Below are positions 52,453 through 60,354 of a stretch of 64,000 nt of DNA, in pieces. The position numbers and the translations under genes were made by a program. Under the pieces are notes generated by a model. The model saw only the letters and a program-made list of their open reading frames with translations, ran no database searches and was not told the DNA's origin. Positions within the stretch are counted from its first letter, which is position 1. Every line of letters starts with the position of its first letter. Source of the stretch: an uncultured Bacteroides sp. (GTDB lineage: Bacteria; Bacteroidota; Bacteroidia; Bacteroidales; Bacteroidaceae). The stretch lies in NCBI GenBank assembly GCA_949300425.1, contig CASGED010000087.1:1-64000 (forward strand). The letters run 5' to 3'.

Positions 52453-52482
52453 CAAAAATACAATTTACTTGGATATTACAAA
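52453..52482 (-). promoter_or_regulatory. Promoter of the coiled-coil/zapA operon
   Basis: Minus strand TATTTTTG (52453-52460) and TTTG (52479-52482) with an 18-base spacer. The -7 box lies 20 bases before the start at 52432. Confidence 0.6.
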
Positions 52483-52575
52483 AATTTTTCGGCAAAAAAC
52501 ATCGTTTTTTGATAGAAGATTCCTCTTTTTCGCCTTTTAATGGGCAATATGTGACTAAAAGAAAGATATTTTTTC

Positions 52576-52583
52576 TATTTTTG
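52576..52583 (+). promoter_or_regulatory. -7 box of the DUF4861 gene
   Basis: TATTTTTG fits TAnnTTTG, 27 bases upstream of the start codon at 52611. It is divergent from the coiled-coil gene promoter. No clear -33 element is seen. Confidence 0.5.
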
Positions 52584-52610
52584 CACGGGAAGTTTAAAAA
52601 CGACACGACT

Positions 52611-53834
52611 ATGAAAAAGAAAGTATTCTTCATGTTGGTATGCGCCTTGTGCGGCACGTCCGTCCTGGGGCAACAGACCCACACCCTCTCTGTAGAAATA
52701 AAGAACGAATGGGACGAAGAGCAGAAAGACGCTCCGGTAGTCCTACGTCTGAAGGACATCCCGGTGGACTTTCGCGTTCGGTCGGCAACAGTAATGGACG
52801 GAGAGCGGGAAATCCCCTCCCAACTGGACGACCTAAACGGCGACTTGAAGGCGGACGAACTGGCCTTTGTCCTCGACATGCCCGCGCAAAGCTCTCGCAA
52901 AGTCAACGTCATTCTTTCGCAGAAGGAAAGCCAAAGAGCCTACAAGCCACGCGTGTTTGCCACGTTGCTGACGCGCGACGCGAAGAATAACCGCCATGCG
53001 CCGGTGCAATCCGTCACCGTACCCGGCACGACGAGCTATTATAATATGGTGTATGGACATGGACCGATGTTCGAATCGGAATTGGTAGGCTACCGCATAT
53101 ATTTCAACGAGAAACAGACCATCGACCCCTACGGAAAGTTTCACAAAGGCTTGGAATTAGAAGAAAGCCGCTTTTATCCGAACGACGAGCAACTGGCACG
53201 CGGCTTTGGCGATGACGTGCTGATGGTAGGCAATAGCTGCGGCGTAGGTGCCCTGAAAGGATGGGACGGGCAGAAGGCCACGCACATCAAACCCATAGCC
53301 TTCCGCACGGAGAGAGTGTTGGCTTACGGCCCGGTGCGCGCCATTGCCGAAGTGAAAGTGAAAGGATGGGAATATCAGGGAAGCGAACTGACCATGACCC
53401 ATCGCTACACACTTTATGCCGGCCACCGCGACCTTTTCATTGAGACATTCTTTGACGAGCCGTTGAAAAACGAAGTATTCGCCACGGGCGTGCAAAACAT
53501 CATGGGAGACGAAACCGTTTCCTACTCCGACCACAATGGATTGGTGGGGAGCTGGGGACGTTATTGGCCCGTTACGGACACGGTGAAGTATGCCAAAGAA
53601 ACCATCGGCCTTGCCACGTACATTCCCAAGAAATTCATCCGCAAGGAAGTGAAAGACAAAGATAATTTCCTGTACACGGTGTCTAACCCCGGCCAAAAGT
53701 CCTTCCACCACTATACGATGTTTACCTCGCGCAAGGAAACCTTCGGCTATCCGAATGCGGAGGCGTGGTTCAAGTATATGCAGACATGGAAAGACCAATT
53801 GGAGCATCCGGTAAAAGTTACCATTATACATTGA
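52611..53834 (+). CDS. Secreted DUF4861 protein
   Basis: 407 residues from the chosen start MKKKVFFMLVCALC, a signal peptide ending VLGQ; an upstream in-frame Met lies before the promoter and is rejected. The body is DUF4861, a beta-rich domain seen in Bacteroidetes glycan loci, with conserved segments YGHGPMFESELVGYRIYF, VGNSCGVGALKGWDG, and GLVGSWGRYWPVTDTV. The conserved Glu, Asp, His and Trp residues suggest a carbohydrate enzyme, but I know of no firm activity. It is followed after 56 bases by a GH43 gene, with which it is likely co-transcribed. Confidence 0.8.
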   Translation: MKKKVFFMLVCALCGTSVLGQQTHTLSVEIKNEWDEEQKDAPVVLRLKDIPVDFRVRSATVMDGEREIPSQLDDLNGDLKADELAFVLDMPAQSSRKVNVILSQKESQRAYKPRVFATLLTRDAKNNRHAPVQSVTVPGTTSYYNMVYGHGPMFESELVGYRIYFNEKQTIDPYGKFHKGLELEESRFYPNDEQLARGFGDDVLMVGNSCGVGALKGWDGQKATHIKPIAFRTERVLAYGPVRAIAEVKVKGWEYQGSELTMTHRYTLYAGHRDLFIETFFDEPLKNEVFATGVQNIMGDETVSYSDHNGLVGSWGRYWPVTDTVKYAKETIGLATYIPKKFIRKEVKDKDNFLYTVSNPGQKSFHHYTMFTSRKETFGYPNAEAWFKYMQTWKDQLEHPVKVTIIH

Positions 53835-53890
53835 GTGAAATAATACGTTCATCCGTATTACAATGATTATTTACCCAAACACTCAGAATT

Positions 53891-55567
53891 ATGAATATTT
53901 CAAAAACTCTCTTAGGAATTGGCTTGTTGATAGCCATGCCGCTGGCTGCCCAGCAAGGAAACTACGTATCCGAAGTGTGGTGCCCCGACCAAGGGAACGG
54001 CACTTACAAGAATCCCGTGCTCTATGCCGACTATTCCGATCCTGATGCCTGTCGTGTGGGAGACGACTTCTATCTGACGGCCTCCAGCTTCAACTGCCTG
54101 CCGGGACTCCCCATCCTGCACTCCAAGGATTTGGTGAACTGGACCATCATCAGCCATGCCATCCCCTACGCTTTGGCACCTGTCGAGACTCCCGAACGTC
54201 CCCAACACGGTAACCATGTGTGGGCACCTGCCATCCGTCACCATAATGGAGAATTTTACATCTTCTGGGGTGACCCTGACCGAGGAGCGTTCATGGTAAA
54301 AGCCAAAGACCCTAAAGGTCCATGGAGTGAACCGGTGTTAGTGAAGCCGGCCAAAGGATTGATTGATACTTGTCCTTTTTGGGATGAAGACGGACGTGTC
54401 TACATGGTGCATGCCTATGCGGGAAGCCGCGCCGAGTTCAAAAGCGTAATTGCTATTTGCGAGCTGAATGCGGAGGCAACCCGTGCCATCACTCCTTCCC
54501 GTATCATATTTGACGGACACGAGGCGCACGAGACTTGCGAAGGACCCAAGCTATACAAACGGGGCGATTATTACTACATCTTCCATCCGGCCGGGGGCGT
54601 GCCTACAGGCTGGCAAGTGGTGCTTCGCTCTAAAAACATTTATGGTCCTTACGAGTGGCGCACCGTCCTGGCACAAGGCGACACTTCCGTCAACGGGCCT
54701 CATCAAGGAGCTTGGGTCGACACACCTGCGGGAGAAGACTGGTTCCTGCATTTTCAAGACGTGGGCGCTTATGGCCGACTGGTGCATCTCCAACCTATGA
54801 AGTGGATAGACGGATGGCCGGTTATCGGCACCGACAAGGATGGAGACGGATGTGGAGAGCCGGTATTGACTTATCAAAAGCCGAATGTAGGCCGTACTTA
54901 CCCCATCTGCAACCCGCAAGAGAGTGATGAGTTTGAGGACTATACCCTCTCCCCGCAATGGCAATGGCACGCTAACATCAACGAGAAATGGGCTTACTAT
55001 GCCGGAGACCGAAGCATCGTCCGCCTGTATTCCTATCCCGTGGTAAAGGATTATAAAAACCTGTGGGACGTGGCCAATCTTTTGCTTCAAAAGACACCGG
55101 CCCCCAATTTTACCGCTACCATGAAACTGACCTTCAAACCGGACAAACGCTACACGGGCGAACGCACCGGGCTGGTAGTCATGGGCATGGATTATGCCGG
55201 GCTGATATTGGAAAACACGGATAAAGGATTGACGCTTTCCCAAGTGGAATGCCTCAAGGCGGATACCGGTGCATCCGAACAAGCCAATGCGTCCGTACCC
55301 TTGGCAGACAATACCGTTTACCTGCGTGTCAAGTTCAGCACCGATGGAAGCAAGATAGCCGAAAGCGACGGAGGACACGACCTCGTGGTGACGTGCAACT
55401 TTAGCTATAGCACCGATGGGAAGCGTTTCAAGAAGCTTGGCAATCCCTTCCAAGCCAAGGAAGGCCGGTGGATTGGCGCTAAAGTCGGCATGTTCTGCAC
55501 CCGTCCTGCCATCAAAGTGAACGATGGAGGCTGGGCGGATGTAGATTGGTTTAGAGTAACAAAATGA
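53891..55567 (+). CDS. GH43-family beta-xylosidase/alpha-L-arabinofuranosidase with C-terminal beta-sandwich
   Basis: A 558-residue secreted protein (signal peptide ending PLAAQ, about 21). The five-bladed propeller fills about residues 35-340: YADYSDPDACRVGDDFYLTA (base Asp50), LIDTCPFWDEDGRVYM (pKa-modulating Asp) and HETCEGPKLYKRGDYYYI (general acid Glu). A C-terminal concanavalin-like domain (about 350-558) matches the layout of GH43 subfamilies 10 and 12. Substrate could be xylo- or arabino-oligosaccharides. It is the second gene in a set with DUF4861, a HAD phosphatase and an alpha/beta hydrolase, without any SusC/SusD pair. Confidence 0.88.
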   Translation: MNISKTLLGIGLLIAMPLAAQQGNYVSEVWCPDQGNGTYKNPVLYADYSDPDACRVGDDFYLTASSFNCLPGLPILHSKDLVNWTIISHAIPYALAPVETPERPQHGNHVWAPAIRHHNGEFYIFWGDPDRGAFMVKAKDPKGPWSEPVLVKPAKGLIDTCPFWDEDGRVYMVHAYAGSRAEFKSVIAICELNAEATRAITPSRIIFDGHEAHETCEGPKLYKRGDYYYIFHPAGGVPTGWQVVLRSKNIYGPYEWRTVLAQGDTSVNGPHQGAWVDTPAGEDWFLHFQDVGAYGRLVHLQPMKWIDGWPVIGTDKDGDGCGEPVLTYQKPNVGRTYPICNPQESDEFEDYTLSPQWQWHANINEKWAYYAGDRSIVRLYSYPVVKDYKNLWDVANLLLQKTPAPNFTATMKLTFKPDKRYTGERTGLVVMGMDYAGLILENTDKGLTLSQVECLKADTGASEQANASVPLADNTVYLRVKFSTDGSKIAESDGGHDLVVTCNFSYSTDGKRFKKLGNPFQAKEGRWIGAKVGMFCTRPAIKVNDGGWADVDWFRVTK

Positions 55568-55578
55568 TAATTTATCTA

Positions 55579-55679
55579 TTAAATGAAGAATGATGAATTA
55601 AGAATGAAGAATAACCATGCGGCGTGATTGTGTACACGGACAGCGCAGCCTAATTCTTTATTCTTAATTCTTCATTTAA
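55579..55679. repeat. Imperfect inverted repeat, MITE-like
   Basis: Arm 55579-55612 and arm 55653-55679 are complementary apart from a 7-base insertion in the left arm and one substitution; both are built from TTAAATGAAGAAT and AAGAATGAAGAAT-like blocks. The 40-base middle is GC-rich and different in composition. It lies between the GH43 and HAD genes. No transposase or clear target duplication is seen. Confidence 0.6.
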
Positions 55680-55687
55680 AGAAAGTA

Positions 55688-56341
55688 ATGAAACACTTAG
55701 TTATATTCGATTTGGACGGCACCCTGCTGAACACCATCGCAGACTTGGCACAAAGCACGAATTACGCTTTGAAGGAATTAGGCTATCCTACGCATGAGGA
55801 AGACGCCTATCGGTTCATGGTGGGCAATGGTATCAACAAGTTGTTCGAACGTGCCTTGCCCGAAGGCGAGAAAACCGAAGCGAACGTGTTGCGTGTGCGC
55901 CAAAAGTTCGTTCCTTATTACGACCTTCATAATGCGGACAAAAGTCTTCCTTACCCCGGCATCCCCGAACTTTTGACCGACCTGCAAACACAGGGCATAC
56001 AATTGGCCGTAGCCTCCAATAAGTATCAGGCAGCCGCGGAAAAGCTCATTGCGCATTACTTCCCTTCCATACACTTTGTTGCCGTATTCGGCCAACGGGA
56101 AGGAATACCGACAAAGCCGGCTCCTGTCGTAGTGCGTGAGATTTTGAAGATAGCAGACATGACTTCCACCGATACGCTCTACGTAGGCGATTCGGGCGTA
56201 GACATGCAGACCGCTATTAACGCCGGTGTCACTTCATGTGGGGTGACATGGGGCTTCCGTCCGCGCACAGAGCTGGAAGCGTTTCATCCGGATTATATGG
56301 TAGAGCGAGCGAAGGATATTGAACATATAGTTAATAAATAG
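55688..56341 (+). CDS. HAD-superfamily phosphoglycolate phosphatase-like hydrolase
   Basis: 217 residues from the chosen start MKHLVIFDLDGTLLNT; the frame is open further upstream but that stretch lies within the inverted repeat. The four HAD motifs are present: DLDGT (nucleophile and acid/base Asp), VASNK (motif II), TKPAP (motif III Lys) and VGDSGVDMQTAINAG (motif IV). The alpha-helical cap is of the Gph type. It removes phosphate from phosphoglycolate or small sugar phosphates. It lies 6 bases before the alpha/beta hydrolase gene. Confidence 0.88.
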   Translation: MKHLVIFDLDGTLLNTIADLAQSTNYALKELGYPTHEEDAYRFMVGNGINKLFERALPEGEKTEANVLRVRQKFVPYYDLHNADKSLPYPGIPELLTDLQTQGIQLAVASNKYQAAAEKLIAHYFPSIHFVAVFGQREGIPTKPAPVVVREILKIADMTSTDTLYVGDSGVDMQTAINAGVTSCGVTWGFRPRTELEAFHPDYMVERAKDIEHIVNK

Positions 56342-56347
56342 AAATCC

Positions 56348-57499
56348 ATGAGTCGTTTATTCCCGCTCTATATATGTTTGCAAATCGCACTATCTGCTCA
56401 GGCGCAACGCTCCGACACGGCACGTTATGAGTTGATAAAGAACATGCCGGCCTACTATGAACAGATGAAGGCGCAACTGACATGGCCTTTAGCATGGCGC
56501 CATTGCCCTGAATTATCTTTCAATGATTGGCGTGCGAAAGCCCGTCAGAAGTTAGACTCCTGTCTGTTACCCGTTCCACCTGCTCCGGCCACTTACGACA
56601 TGCAAGTCATGGCACGCGAACAACGCCAAGGATATCAAGCCTTGAAGATCACCTTCAACCTGACCGCATGGTCACGCATACCGGCTTACCTCTTGATTCC
56701 TGAAGGAGAAGGACCTTTCCCTGCCATTGTCATGCTCCACGACCACGGGGCACACTTCAGTGTCGGTAAAGAGAAAATGATCCGTCCGTTTGGTGTCAGT
56801 ACGGAAGTCATAAAGGATGCGGATGAATGGGCGGTGAAATGTTATGACGGACAATACGTAGGTGATTATTATGCAGCCCATGGATACGTTGTATTGGCCA
56901 TAGACGCTTTATTTTGGAATGAACGGGGGCGCAAGGAAGGAGCCGATTATGACGGGCAACAAGCCTTTGCCTCCAACCTGATGCAGATGGGTATGAACTG
57001 GGCGGGCGTTATGACCTACGATGACTTGCGAAGCGTGGAATTTCTGGCTTCTCTCCCGCAAGTGGATAAAGAACGCATTGGCGCGTTAGGTTTCTCCATG
57101 GGTGCCCATCGGTCATGGATGCTGGCGGCACTGACCGACCTTGTGAAAGCTGGTGCAGCTGTGTGCTGGATGAACACCACTGAGTACCTGATGACTTTAA
57201 CCAACAACCAAAACCGGGGCGGTTCAGCCTACGCCATGTTAGTGCCCGGCCTGCGTCTTTGGATGGACTATCCGGACGTTGCTTCCATTGCTTGCCCCAA
57301 GCCCATGCTGTTTTTCAACGGCTCACGGGACAAATTATTTCCTCTCGCCGGAGCCGAAGACGCTTACCGCATCCTGCGCGAAGTCTGGGAAAGCCAAGGA
57401 GCGGGAGAGCGCCTCGTAACCAAACTATGGGATTCGCCCCACTTTTTCAGCAAAGCCATGCAGAAGGAGACGCTGGAGTTCTTTGGACAACATTTATAA
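56348..57499 (+). CDS. Secreted alpha/beta-hydrolase (dienelactone hydrolase/Abhydrolase_7 type)
   Basis: A 383-residue exported protein (signal peptide ending SAQAQ, about 20). The hydrolase fold has an oxyanion segment VMLHDHGAHF, the nucleophile elbow LGFSMGAHRSWM (Ser250), an acid in NGSRDKLFP and a His in WDSPHFFSK. The family includes acetyl-xylan and other carbohydrate esterases. It lies 6 bases after the HAD gene and ends the plus-strand set; array A5 follows. Confidence 0.8.
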   Translation: MSRLFPLYICLQIALSAQAQRSDTARYELIKNMPAYYEQMKAQLTWPLAWRHCPELSFNDWRAKARQKLDSCLLPVPPAPATYDMQVMAREQRQGYQALKITFNLTAWSRIPAYLLIPEGEGPFPAIVMLHDHGAHFSVGKEKMIRPFGVSTEVIKDADEWAVKCYDGQYVGDYYAAHGYVVLAIDALFWNERGRKEGADYDGQQAFASNLMQMGMNWAGVMTYDDLRSVEFLASLPQVDKERIGALGFSMGAHRSWMLAALTDLVKAGAAVCWMNTTEYLMTLTNNQNRGGSAYAMLVPGLRLWMDYPDVASIACPKPMLFFNGSRDKLFPLAGAEDAYRILREVWESQGAGERLVTKLWDSPHFFSKAMQKETLEFFGQHL

Positions 57500-57516
57500 A
57501 CGGAAGCACTCCTTGA

Positions 57517-57584
57517 AAAGTATCCAATATGAAATGCCCAACTATCCAAGGATAAATGGCAAAGTATTCAAGGATAGTTGGGCG
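57517..57584. repeat. 22-bp-period array A5 with terminator-like hairpin
   Basis: Three 22-base units at 57517-57538, 57539-57560 and 57561-57582 share the core TATCCAAGGATA (dyad arms TATCC and GGATA around AA) or a close form. CCCAACTATCC (57539-57549) and GGATAGTTGGG (57574-57584) form a perfect 11-bp stem across units two and three. It lies between the convergent alpha/beta hydrolase and truncated fucosidase genes. Confidence 0.75.
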
Positions 57585-57635
57585 AGTAAGTAATGATATC
57601 AACCTATATCTTACGAAATATAAATTCCCATATTT

Positions 57636-58817
57636 TCATTCTACTCTGAACTTAAAAGCTAAAGTCTCTTTTTTGATTTCCGAAGGTACATATATTGTCA
57701 CCTTACTACCTTTGCAACAATATTTCACTTGTTGCCGATTCTGCAATAGTATCATTTTCCCATGAGGAATATTCCCATCCCATTCAATCGTAGTTGGCAG
57801 TTCTTCCTCTTCAGGAAGCGCATAAATAGCATAGAGTGTCTTGCCATCTTTATGGGCAGTAAACCAAGTATTGCCACTATGATAGATAGGAGTAGTACGC
57901 GTACAATATATGGATTCTCCATTCTGACGAAGCCATTTACCCACTTCTTCCAATACCTTAACAGCTCCCTCTTCTATGGTACCTTGGGGTGTCGGACCTA
58001 CGTTCAAAGCCAAACAACCTCCCTTTGCAGTAATCTCAGCCAAGGAATTAATGACCCACGCAGCCGATTTATACATAGTATTGGGTGCCCAGCCCCAAGT
58101 TTTCCCCAAAGTCAGGCAACTTTCCCACGGATTGGACAACTGTTCTTTCGGGATGGATTGTTCGGGTGTCTGATAATTCTCATTACGCCCCGGAACCGTG
58201 CGATCCACGACAAGCAAGCCCGGTTGTTTCTTACGAACATTGTCGATGATTTCATTCAGACCAATGTCATACTTCGGAGGTCTGACCTGACCGCCATCCA
58301 ACCACAAAATATCTATCGGACCATAGTCGCTCATCAGTTCATCAATCTGCTCAGCTGTAAACTTTTTAAAGCTTTCCCACTTTTCTGGATATTTCTTTAG
58401 GTCATAGTTCGGATTCCTGTCTGGGGTAGCCCAAAAGGGATCCCAATAATCCGCGTGGTGAAAATCCGGCTTGGAAAAATAAGCCCCTATCATGAACCCT
58501 TTCTGACGGAACGCATCGAACACATGATAAACCACATTACTGTATTTACCATTCTTATAAGGCGTATTCGTTACCTTATAATCCGTCAGTTTCGTGTCAA
58601 ACATACAAAAGCCATCGTAATGCTTGGTCGTGAAGATGAGGTATTTGCAACCCGCACCCTGCATAATATCAGCCCACTGCGATGGTTCAAACAGAACAGG
58701 ATTGAACAAGCGATCCAGACTCCAGTACCATTGTTTGAATTCTTCATAGTTCATTCCATCGCATACCTTCCGGCGCCGTTCGCTAAAACGACCTTCGCCT
58801 GATTTAGTTGAAAACAC
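57636..58817 (-). pseudogene. 5'-truncated GH29 alpha-L-fucosidase
   Basis: From about 58790 down to the stop at 57636 this reads as the same protein as the complete fucosidase at 60355-61749, at very high identity (for example GPIDILWLDGGQVRPPKYD in both). It lacks the first 80 or so residues: the signal peptide, the first barrel strand and the FHWG motif. The open frame begins with nine unrelated residues (MFSTKSGEG) before RFSERRR. The nucleophile region is kept, but without the leader and first strand the product should be neither exported nor folded. The gap to the intact copy is filled by the DUF4143 ATPase gene. Confidence 0.85.
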
Positions 58818-58872
58818 AGTTTTTCACAACGCTCCATAATTGATGTTTTGTTACAGACAACATCAAGTACTC

Positions 58873-58940
58873 AGCCAAAACAGGTAATTTTATTTAGCCA
58901 AATCAGGCAATTTTTATTAGCCAAAATAGATGTTTGGAGA
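58873..58940 (+). repeat. Three 23-bp direct repeats upstream of the ATPase gene
   Basis: Units starting at 58873, 58896 and 58919 read AGCCAAAACAGGTAATTTTA, AGCCAAATCAGGCAATTTTT and AGCCAAAATAGATG, with a strict 23-base step. They end just upstream of the -7 box TATCTTTG (58949-58956), so they could be operator sites for the ATPase gene. Confidence 0.7.
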
Positions 58941-58948
58941 TTTAGTGT

Positions 58949-58956
58949 TATCTTTG
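58949..58956 (+). promoter_or_regulatory. -7 box of the DUF4143 ATPase gene
   Basis: TATCTTTG, a perfect match to TAnnTTTG, lies 11 bases before the first in-frame ATG (58968) and 20 bases before the third (58977). The spacing makes the later ATG the more likely start. Confidence 0.65.
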
Positions 58957-58967
58957 TAGCATAATTA

Positions 58968-60251
58968 ATGATGGATATGAGTACGTATAAACCAAGAATT
59001 GTAGATAAGGAACTGAAACGAAAGTTGGCTGGCATCGGGGCTGTTCTGATTGAAGGACCAAAATGGTGTGGAAAGACTACAACAGCAGAACAACAAGCCG
59101 CTACAATCATCTATATGGATGAACCGTTACATATGGAACAAAACCTACGTATGGCAGATATTAACCCAAAGGCTTTGTTGGTTGGGAAATCACCCATACT
59201 AATAGACGAATGGCAACTTGCCCCCAAGCTATGGGACACAATCCGTTTTGAAGTCGACCACCGGAATGAAGAAGGACTCTTTATTCTTACAGGTTCTGCC
59301 GTGCCTGCAAAGACTGACGAAATCCATCATTCGGGTGCAGGACGCTTTGCCTGGCTAACAATGCGCCCCATGAGTTTATATGAATCCGGAGAATCGACTG
59401 GTGAAGTTAGTTTGGCAGCTTTATTTGACACCCCGGAGAATATCATAGGTATCAACAAACTGACGCTTGATGATATGGCATTCTTGATTTGTCGTGGTGG
59501 ATGGCCTCGTGCAACAATGTTGGATGGTGACATTGCATTGGATCAAGTAAAGTATTACTATGATGCAGTAACCCGTGCAGATGTTTCTCGTGTAGATGGA
59601 ATCCGTCGTAATCAGGAACGCGTTAAACGACTGATGCGTTCATACGCTCGTCATCAAGGCACGCCTGCTCCTATAAGTACCATCGCCGAAGACATGCGCA
59701 TGAATGACGAAGAGGCGAGCGATATAAAGACCATAGCTGCCTACATTGAAGCCTTGAAGAAAATTTTTGTAATTGAGGATTCGGTTGCATGGAATCCGAA
59801 CTTGCGTTCAAAGAGTGCCATACGTACCTCTGACACCCGTTATTTCATCGATCCTTCTATTGCCGTGGCAGCTTTGGGCATCGGCCCGAAAGACCTTATT
59901 GGAGACCTAAATACGATGGGACTGTTGTTTGAGACACTCTGTGTCCGCGATTTACGCGTTTTTGCGAATGCATTGGACGGACAGGTTTACCATTTCCGCG
60001 ATAAATATGGTCTTGAATGTGATGCCGTGGTACATCTGCGAAACGGGAAATTCGGACTTGTAGAAATAAAGCTCGGAGGTGACAAACTAATTGAGGAAGG
60101 AGCGAGCACGTTAAAAACATTGGCAAATAAGATTGACACGAACCGAATGAAATCCCCAGCATTCCTGATGGTTCTGACAGCGACAGGAAAATTCGCTTAT
60201 AGGCGTGAAGATGGCGTTTATGTTGTACCCATCGGTTGCTTGAAAGACTAG
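58968..60251 (+). CDS. AAA-family ATPase with DUF4143 domain
   Basis: 427 residues (425 if the start MSTYKPRIVD at 58977 is used, which the promoter spacing favours). The N-terminal AAA domain has Walker A LIEGPKWCGKTTTA, Walker B PILIDEWQL and sensor 1 FILTGSAVPA. A winged-helix-like middle part leads to DUF4143, which ends in a PD-(D/E)XK-like signature YGLECDAVV and FGLVEIKLGG. The family is common and mobile among gut bacteria and archaea; its role is unknown. Here it sits between a truncated and an intact fucosidase copy, on the opposite strand to both, as if inserted into a tandem duplication. Confidence 0.9.
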   Translation: MMDMSTYKPRIVDKELKRKLAGIGAVLIEGPKWCGKTTTAEQQAATIIYMDEPLHMEQNLRMADINPKALLVGKSPILIDEWQLAPKLWDTIRFEVDHRNEEGLFILTGSAVPAKTDEIHHSGAGRFAWLTMRPMSLYESGESTGEVSLAALFDTPENIIGINKLTLDDMAFLICRGGWPRATMLDGDIALDQVKYYYDAVTRADVSRVDGIRRNQERVKRLMRSYARHQGTPAPISTIAEDMRMNDEEASDIKTIAAYIEALKKIFVIEDSVAWNPNLRSKSAIRTSDTRYFIDPSIAVAALGIGPKDLIGDLNTMGLLFETLCVRDLRVFANALDGQVYHFRDKYGLECDAVVHLRNGKFGLVEIKLGGDKLIEEGASTLKTLANKIDTNRMKSPAFLMVLTATGKFAYRREDGVYVVPIGCLKD

Positions 60252-60261
60252 TCGTTCATTT

Positions 60262-60305
60262 TCAAAAGAGGATTATCCTCTCCGCCATATAGGATAATCC
60301 TCTCA
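60262..60305. repeat. 22-bp-period array A6 (same unit as A1)
   Basis: Two 22-base units, TCAAAAGAGGATTATCCTCT plus CC and GCCATATAGGATAATCCTCT plus CA, are near-identical to 713-756 almost 60 kb away. Each is a GAGGATNATCCTC dyad. It lies between the convergent ATPase and fucosidase genes, where the hairpins may stop transcription from both sides. Confidence 0.8.
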
Positions 60306-60354
60306 TTTTTACGCTGATAAAGTTTAATGTCTTAACGATAAAATTCGACCTCTG

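Noticed and set aside
55579-55679. Invertible promoter (phase variation) at the inverted repeat
   Set aside because: The sequence between the arms is only about 40 bases with no TAnnTTTG box, and no invertase gene is near.
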